Program-made: the position numbers and the translations under genes
Shown here: one piece after another, positions 13,303 through 17,084 of the stretch
Position numbering within the stretch: position 1 is the first letter of the stretch
Layout of the letters: every line of letters starts with the position of its first letter
Source: an uncultured Collinsella sp.
GTDB taxonomy: Bacteria; Actinomycetota; Coriobacteriia; Coriobacteriales; Coriobacteriaceae
Length of the DNA: 17,084 nt
Direction of reading: 5' to 3'
Assembly: GCA_900550415.1 (NCBI GenBank)
Contig: URSO01000050.1
Span: 1-17,084, forward strand
The notes under the pieces: model-generated
Database searches by the model: none
What the model was told of the DNA's origin: nothing
What the model saw: the letters and a program-made list of their open reading frames with translations, nothing else

Positions 13303-14010
13303 TTACTCAGCCAGGAAGTCGCGCTGGACAGCGGGATCAACCTTGACGCCAGGGCCCATGGTGGAAGACACGGAGATGGACTTGACGTACTTGCCCTTAG
13401 CAGAAGAGGGCTTGACGCGCAGGATCTCGGTGTACAGGGCAGCGTAGTTCTCGACGAGCTGCTGCTCAGAGAAGGACTTCTTGCCCAGGGGCACGTGGCA
13501 GATGCCGTAACGGTCGGCGCGGTATTCAACGCGGCCAGCCTTGAGCTCGGAGACCATCTTGGCGACGTCCATGGTCACGGTGCCGAGCTTGGGGTTCGGC
13601 ATGAGGCCACGGGGACCAAGGATCTTACCGATGCGGCCAACCTTGGCCATCATGTTCGGCGTAGCGATAGCGGCGTCGAAGTTGATCTCGCCCTTCTGGA
13701 TCTGGGCGACGAGCTCGTCGGAACCGATGATGTCGGCGCCGGCAGCCTCGGCCTCGCGGGCCTTCTCGCCCTCGGCGAAGACGGCAACACGAACGGTCTT
13801 GCCGGTGCCGTGGGGCAGGGAGATGGAGCCACGGATGTTCTGGTCAGCCTTACGAGTATCGATGCCCAGACGGAAGTGGGCCTCGACGGTCTCGTCGAAC
13901 TTGGCGGTGTCGAGCTCCTTGATGAGCTTGGCAGCCTGAAGGGGGGTGTAGAGCGTGGCGCGGTCGATCTTCTCGGCAGCGGCGTTATAGCTCTTACCAT
14001 GCTTAGCCAT
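13303..14010 (-). CDS. rplA: 50S ribosomal protein L1
   Basis: This is a 235-residue L1, which binds 23S rRNA at the mobile L1 stalk and represses its own operon in many bacteria. Family sequence is clear: MAKHGKSYNAAAEKIDR at the start, then SLPHGTGKTVRVAVFA, GPRGLMPNPKLGTVT and SISVSSTMGPGVKVD near the C-terminus. The ATG at 14008-14010 is chosen over the one two codons upstream, because AGGAGG lies 8 nt before it but only 2 nt before the other. The 117 bp between rplK and rplA is unusually structured and contains an L1-site-like motif. This is the last gene of the operon. Confidence 0.97.
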   Translation of the reverse strand: MAKHGKSYNAAAEKIDRATLYTPLQAAKLIKELDTAKFDETVEAHFRLGIDTRKADQNIRGSISLPHGTGKTVRVAVFAEGEKAREAEAAGADIIGSDELVAQIQKGEINFDAAIATPNMMAKVGRIGKILGPRGLMPNPKLGTVTMDVAKMVSELKAGRVEYRADRYGICHVPLGKKSFSEQQLVENYAALYTEILRVKPSSAKGKYVKSISVSSTMGPGVKVDPAVQRDFLAE

Positions 14011-14107
14011 GTGCATTACCTCCTGTGGTTAAACGGGCGTGAGCCCTCCCACATCGTATCGTGTGCCCTATTGCACACATTTAACGGGCGCCCCGGTCGG
14101 AGCACCC
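14011..14107 (-). promoter_or_regulatory. Structured rplA leader, candidate L1 autoregulatory site
   Basis: Three hairpins can form on the minus strand: 14098-14107 with 14086-14095 (two G-U), 14073-14078 with 14061-14066 (perfect 6 bp), and GGGC/GCCC at 14035-14046. Next to the last is TGGGAGGG (14044-14051) after GATG, resembling the GGTGGGAGGC region of the 23S rRNA L1-binding site as I recall it. It lies directly upstream of the rplA Shine-Dalgarno, so binding there could block translation. Inference from motif and position. Confidence 0.45.
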
Positions 14108-14127
14108 ATCATTACCTAAAGAAATCG

Positions 14128-14556
14128 CTACTCAGCGATGGTGACGCCCATGGAACGGGCGGTACCGGCGATGATCTTCTTGGCGGCGTCAATGTCGTTG
14201 GCATTGAGGTCCGGCATCTTGATCTCGGCGATCTTGGTGAGCTGCTCCTGGGAGAGCTGACCGACCTTGTCGGCCTGGGGCTTAGCGGAACCAGACTTGA
14301 GGTTCAGCTCCTTCTTGATGAGGTGAGCCGCCGGCGGGGTCTTGGTGATGAAGGAGAAGGACTTGTCCTCGTAGACAGAGATCTCAACGGGGATGATGTC
14401 GCCCTTCTTGTCCTGCGTCTCGGCGTTAAAGGCCTGGCAGAACTGCATGATGTTCACGCCAGCAGCGCCCAGGGCGGGGCCGACGGGAGGAGCGGGGTTA
14501 GCTGCACCAGCAGGAATCTGGAGCTTAATGACGTTGGCAACCTTCTTCTCAGCCAT
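14128..14556 (-). CDS. rplK: 50S ribosomal protein L11
   Basis: This is a 142-residue L11, which binds the GTPase-associated region of 23S rRNA. The N-terminal domain is typical (MAEKKVANVIKLQIPAGAANPAPPVGPALGAAGVNIMQFCQAFN) with the proline-rich hinge. The C-terminal RNA-binding domain ends AKKIIAGTARSMGVTIAE. The ATG at 14554-14556 is preferred to one two codons upstream, because AAAGGA lies 7 nt before it. It lies 120 bp downstream of nusG in the conserved secE-nusG-rplK-rplA order. Confidence 0.97.
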   Translation of the reverse strand: MAEKKVANVIKLQIPAGAANPAPPVGPALGAAGVNIMQFCQAFNAETQDKKGDIIPVEISVYEDKSFSFITKTPPAAHLIKKELNLKSGSAKPQADKVGQLSQEQLTKIAEIKMPDLNANDIDAAKKIIAGTARSMGVTIAE

Positions 14557-14676
14557 GGTCATTCCTTTCGAATCACGAGTGTGAAGTACTTGCTATATCG
14601 TAAGCACGCACGTGTTAGAAGCACTCCTGAGATGAGCAGTCACAGAAGAAGCACGCTCGCGCGAACGGACGAAAAC

Positions 14677-15213
14677 TTAAGCGATGACAGCGACCTGGTT
14701 AAAGTCGAGCTCGACCGGCGTCTCGCGGCCAAAGATCATCAGCGTGACCTTGAGCTTGCCGGCCTCGGTGTTAACCTCGGAGACCTTGCCATCAAAGTCG
14801 GTAAGCGGGCCATCGGTGACGCGGACGGACGTGCCGACCTGAATATCAACCGAGGTGCGCTTGGGCGAATCGCCCTTACCGGGACGACGAGTCATCTTGT
14901 TGTACTCGTCACGGGAAAGCGGAGCGGGCTTGCCGTTGCCGCCTAGGAAACCGGTGACGCCGGGCGTGTTGCGAACACACGTCCAAGCATCGTCATCCAT
15001 CTCCATGCGGACCAGGACATAACCCGGGAAGATCTTGGAATCCTTGGTCTCGCGCTTGCCACCCTCTTTGATCTCGGTGACGCGCTCCATAGGAATCTCG
15101 ATATCAAAGATACGGTCCTGCATGCCCATGGTCTCGATGCGATGCTCGAGATCGGACTTAACGCGGTTCTCGTATCCAGAGTAAGTGTGAACGACGTACC
15201 AACGCTTAGACAT
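14677..15213 (-). CDS. nusG: Transcription elongation/antitermination factor NusG
   Basis: This is a 178-residue NusG, which binds RNA polymerase and links it to Rho or the ribosome. The N-terminal NGN domain is at about residues 1-115 (KRWYVVHTYSGYENRVKSDLE, then IFPGYVLVRMEMDDDAWTCVRNTPGVTGFLG). A linker and a C-terminal KOW domain follow at about 127-175 (GTSVRVTDGPLTDFDGKVSEVN). The length is typical with no inserted domain. It starts 3 bp after the secE stop, with its Shine-Dalgarno inside the secE end, so the two are translated together. Confidence 0.97.
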   Translation of the reverse strand: MSKRWYVVHTYSGYENRVKSDLEHRIETMGMQDRIFDIEIPMERVTEIKEGGKRETKDSKIFPGYVLVRMEMDDDAWTCVRNTPGVTGFLGGNGKPAPLSRDEYNKMTRRPGKGDSPKRTSVDIQVGTSVRVTDGPLTDFDGKVSEVNTEAGKLKVTLMIFGRETPVELDFNQVAVIA

Positions 15214-15216
15214 GGT

Positions 15217-15555
15217 TTAGCCCCTCAATCCAGAGAACAGAGCAAGAGCCTCGCCAAAGCCAGCATCGAGCAGAGCGATGACGACGCCGACGACGATCAG
15301 AGAAGCGCAAACGACGACCGAGTAGTTCACGAGCTCCTTCTTATCGGGCCACGTGACACGCTTCATCTCGGACTTCACCGAAGCGAAATACTTCTTGGTG
15401 CGGGCGAAGAAACCAGGCTTCTCGTTCTTCTTAGACTTCGCAGCCTTCTCGCTCTTCTTGGCAACGGCCTTCTTGGCCTCAACCTTGGAGTTGGCGGCAG
15501 CGTTGTTGGCAGGCGCCTGCTGCTGTGCCTTCTTCTTGTTCTTCTTGTTGGCCAT
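15217..15555 (-). CDS. secE: Preprotein translocase subunit SecE
   Basis: This is the 112-residue small membrane subunit of the SecYEG channel. A long Lys/Ala/Gln-rich cytosolic extension (residues 1-48) precedes the conserved amphipathic segment FASVKSEMKRVTWPDKKELVNYS. A single membrane helix follows (about 79-96, VVVCASLIVVGVVIALLDAG). The ATG at 15553-15555 follows GGAGGT at 8 nt. It lies downstream of tRNA-Trp in the usual rpmG-trnW-secE-nusG order, with a hairpin in between. Confidence 0.95.
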   Translation of the reverse strand: MANKKNKKKAQQQAPANNAAANSKVEAKKAVAKKSEKAAKSKKNEKPGFFARTKKYFASVKSEMKRVTWPDKKELVNYSVVVCASLIVVGVVIALLDAGFGEALALFSGLRG

Positions 15556-15587
15556 TTGGGTTACCTCCGCGCAATGCGCTTATACAT

Positions 15588-15622
15588 GAGTAAACCGTAA
15601 GCCCCCAAGTGGGAGCTTACGG
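15588..15622 (-). terminator. Hairpin between tRNA-Trp and secE: partial terminator or processing site
   Basis: A 12 bp stem (15611-15622 with 15595-15606, one wobble) has a 4-base loop and is followed on the minus strand by a weak TTTACTC tract. It starts 9 bp after the tRNA 3' end. It may lower read-through into secE or shape the tRNA 3' end. Confidence 0.6.
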
Positions 15623-15631
15623 AATAATGAC

Positions 15632-15707
15632 TGGCACGCCAGGAAGGACTCGAACCCTCAACACTCGGTTTTGGAGACCGATGCTCTACCAATTGAACTA
15701 CTGGCGT
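15632..15707 (-). tRNA. tRNA-Trp (anticodon CCA)
   Basis: A full cloverleaf can be drawn. The 7 bp acceptor stem is ACGCCAG/CTGGCGT (15701-15707 with 15636-15642), with a D arm of AATTGGTAGAGCA type. The anticodon stem TCGGT/ACCGA encloses the loop CTCCAAA, giving anticodon CCA. The T arm has TTCGAGT, the discriminator base is G, and CCA is encoded in the DNA (15632-15634). It is 76 nt long. It lies 13 bp after rpmG and probably is cut from the rpmG-secE-nusG transcript. Confidence 0.97.
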
Positions 15708-15720
15708 ATATGACTAGAGA

Positions 15721-15870
15721 CTAGCGAGTCTCTTTGTGCAGCGTGTGGTGACGGCACCAGGGGCAATACTTCTTGATCTCCATACGATCAGGCATGGTCG
15801 ACTTGTTCTTGGTGGTCGTATAGTTGCGGCGCTTGCACTCAGTGCACGCAAGAGTAACTAGAGTACGCAT
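15721..15870 (-). CDS. rpmG: 50S ribosomal protein L33
   Basis: This is a 49-residue L33 beginning MRTLVTLACTECKRRNYTTT. Two CxxC pairs (C9/C12 and C36/C39, the second in KYCPWCRHH) mark the zinc-binding (C+) form. The RMEIKKYCP segment is characteristic. It is the first gene of the rpmG-tRNA-Trp-secE-nusG-rplK-rplA cluster and is preceded by a strong promoter (15918-15945). An AGGA element sits close upstream of the ATG at 15868-15870. Confidence 0.96.
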   Translation of the reverse strand: MRTLVTLACTECKRRNYTTTKNKSTMPDRMEIKKYCPWCRHHTLHKETR

Positions 15871-15917
15871 GTATCCTGAACCTTTCATTTCCGCCCCGTA
15901 CGGGCACGAGTTGTTAC

Positions 15918-15945
15918 TTTATCAGCTCCACGTAAGTGCTGTCAA
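15918..15945 (-). promoter_or_regulatory. Sigma-70 promoter of the rpmG-secE-nusG cluster
   Basis: On the minus strand a perfect TTGACA (15940-15945), a 16 bp spacer and GATAAA (15918-15923) lie about 48 bp upstream of rpmG. It is the strongest promoter match in the window. The remaining 15946-16084 toward tuf shows nothing else I can support. Confidence 0.75.
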
Positions 15946-16084
15946 CGAAAACCTCGAGTCAATTGGTTCTCGGTGGATCCATTCATATTTGGAACACATC
16001 AATGAAGCCATCGAGATCTAATCGACGGTGCATCCAGGACCATTATCGATCCTCTCGACACCAGCAACGGCTAAATATCCATTG

Positions 16085-16122
16085 CAGAAAAGAACCCGGC
16101 ACCCATATAAGTGCCGGGTTCT
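16085..16122 (-). terminator. Intrinsic terminator of tuf
   Basis: A perfect 12 bp stem (16111-16122 with 16091-16102) has an 8-base loop and is followed on the minus strand by TTTC and a pyrimidine-rich tract. It lies 27 bp after the tuf stop and separates it from rpmG. Confidence 0.88.
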
Positions 16123-16149
16123 CTAAGTCAGCTATATCAAAGAGCTAAT

Positions 16150-17084
16150 TTACTCAATGATCGTGGAGACGATGCCCGAACCGACGGTGTGGCCACCCTC
16201 GCGGATAGCGAAGCGCAGGCCCTCCTCCATGGCGATCGGGTGGATGAGGTCGCCCTCGATGGTGATGTGGTCACCAGGCATAGCCATCTCGGTGCCCTCG
16301 GGGAGCTTGACCGTACCGGTAACGTCGGTGGTACGGAAGTAGAACTGAGGACGATAACCATCGAAGAACGGGGTGTGACGGCCGCCCTCCTCCTTGGTCA
16401 GAACGTAGATCTCACCGGTGAACTTGGTGTGCGGGGTAACCGAACCGGGCTTGCAGAGAACCTGGCCACGCTCGATGTCCTCGCGCTTGATGCCGCGGAG
16501 CAGCAGACCGACGTTGTCGCCAGCCTCGCAGAAGTCCATGGACTTACGGAACATCTCGATACCGGTAACGACGGTGTTCTGGGTATCCTTGATGCCGACG
16601 ATCTCGACGGGCTCGTTGAGCTTGAGCTCACCGCGCTCGACACGGCCGGTAGCAACGGTACCACGGCCGGAGATGGTCATAACGTCCTCAACGGCCATCA
16701 GGAACGGGAGGTCGTTGTTACGAGCAGGCGTCGGGATGTACTCGTCGACGGCGTTCATGAGCTCGCGGATAGCGTCCATCCACTTGGCGTCGCCCTCGAG
16801 AGCGCCCAGAGCGGAACCACGGATGACGGGGATGTCGTCGCCGGGGAAATCGTACTCGGAGAGGAGCTCACGGGTCTCCATCTCGACGAGGTCGATGAGC
16901 TCGTCATCGTCGACCATGTCGCACTTGTTCAGGAAGACGACGATGTAAGGAACGCCGACCTGACGGGCGAGCAGGATGTGCTCGCGGGTCTGGGCCATAG
17001 GACCGTCGGAAGCGGCGATGACCAGGATCGCGCCGTCCATCTGGGCAGCACCGGTGATCATGTTCTTGATATAGTCGGCGTGGC
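16150..17084 (-). CDS. tuf: Elongation factor Tu (5' end outside window)
   Basis: About 311 C-terminal residues of EF-Tu are present; the start lies beyond the window edge. EF-Tu delivers aminoacyl-tRNA to the ribosome with GTP. Visible marks are HADYIKNMITGAAQMDGAILV right at the edge (the switch II region, whose DxxG lies before it), the guanine-specificity motif NKCD, and the SALGALEGD loop. Domain 2 has SGRGTVATGRVERGELK, and the C-terminal part has KFTGEIYVLTKEEGGRHTPF and ends AIREGGHTVGSGIVSTIIE. No break is seen. The P-loop cannot be checked here. Confidence 0.97.
   Translation of the reverse strand, partial: HADYIKNMITGAAQMDGAILVIAASDGPMAQTREHILLARQVGVPYIVVFLNKCDMVDDDELIDLVEMETRELLSEYDFPGDDIPVIRGSALGALEGDAKWMDAIRELMNAVDEYIPTPARNNDLPFLMAVEDVMTISGRGTVATGRVERGELKLNEPVEIVGIKDTQNTVVTGIEMFRKSMDFCEAGDNVGLLLRGIKREDIERGQVLCKPGSVTPHTKFTGEIYVLTKEEGGRHTPFFDGYRPQFYFRTTDVTGTVKLPEGTEMAMPGDHITIEGDLIHPIAMEEGLRFAIREGGHTVGSGIVSTIIE

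Noticed and set aside
14557..14676. Separate promoter for rplK
   Set aside because: GATATAGC resembles a -10 but no partner -35 is present; read-through from nusG is enough to explain expression.
13495..14946. 483-codon plus-strand frame across rplA, rplK and nusG
   Set aside because: It is antisense to three universally conserved genes and spans their intergenic gaps; it is a codon-bias shadow.

Overview
The window is GC-rich, with Leu codons mostly CTG/CTC/CTT and strong Shine-Dalgarno sites. Its gene content points to a gut Coriobacteriia, most like Collinsella; this assignment is by recognition, not by search. The right end carries the conserved translation cluster tuf / rpmG / tRNA-Trp / secE / nusG / rplK / rplA on the minus strand.

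Layout of the plus-strand left part. asnS (122-1525) ends in a strong terminator. A divergent WYL-type HTH regulator (1776-2561) lies 160 bp upstream of a three-gene ABC importer: a lipoprotein substrate-binding protein, a permease and an ATPase (2722-5617). Next come two intergenic hairpins, a decayed secreted-protein gene reduced to its signal peptide (5775-5880), and a short MscS-like channel gene (5953-6720). A two-gene operon follows (6815-9441). It encodes a cytosolic protein joining a ParB-like N-terminal part to a BMP/PnrA-type ligand-binding domain, and a calcineurin-like phosphoesterase whose start codon overlaps it. An ECF sigma factor and a membrane-anchored DUF4179-type partner, presumably its anti-sigma factor, complete this part (9674-11345).

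Centre right, minus strand: a ruined leucine operon. A textbook leucine attenuator (Leu-rich leader peptide at 13057-13116, mutually exclusive stems, intrinsic terminator at 12970-13027) is still intact. It leads into a leuA with a mutated start codon (ATA), a lost active-site Arg and an in-frame stop. That leuA is joined by an internal deletion directly to the 3' half of leuB (11697 to about 12330). The rest of leuA, any leuCD and the 5' half of leuB are missing.

Repeats: six copies of an intergenic hairpin family (cores such as AAAACCACC...GGTGGTTTT around GGGGACAGGCACC) sit at gene ends between 5616 and 13213. A different hairpin family occurs as two tandem copies, 80 bp apart, just downstream of the leuB remnant.

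The best candidates for undescribed biology are the ParB-like/BMP plus phosphoesterase pair, the orphaned leucine attenuator, and the two repeat families.
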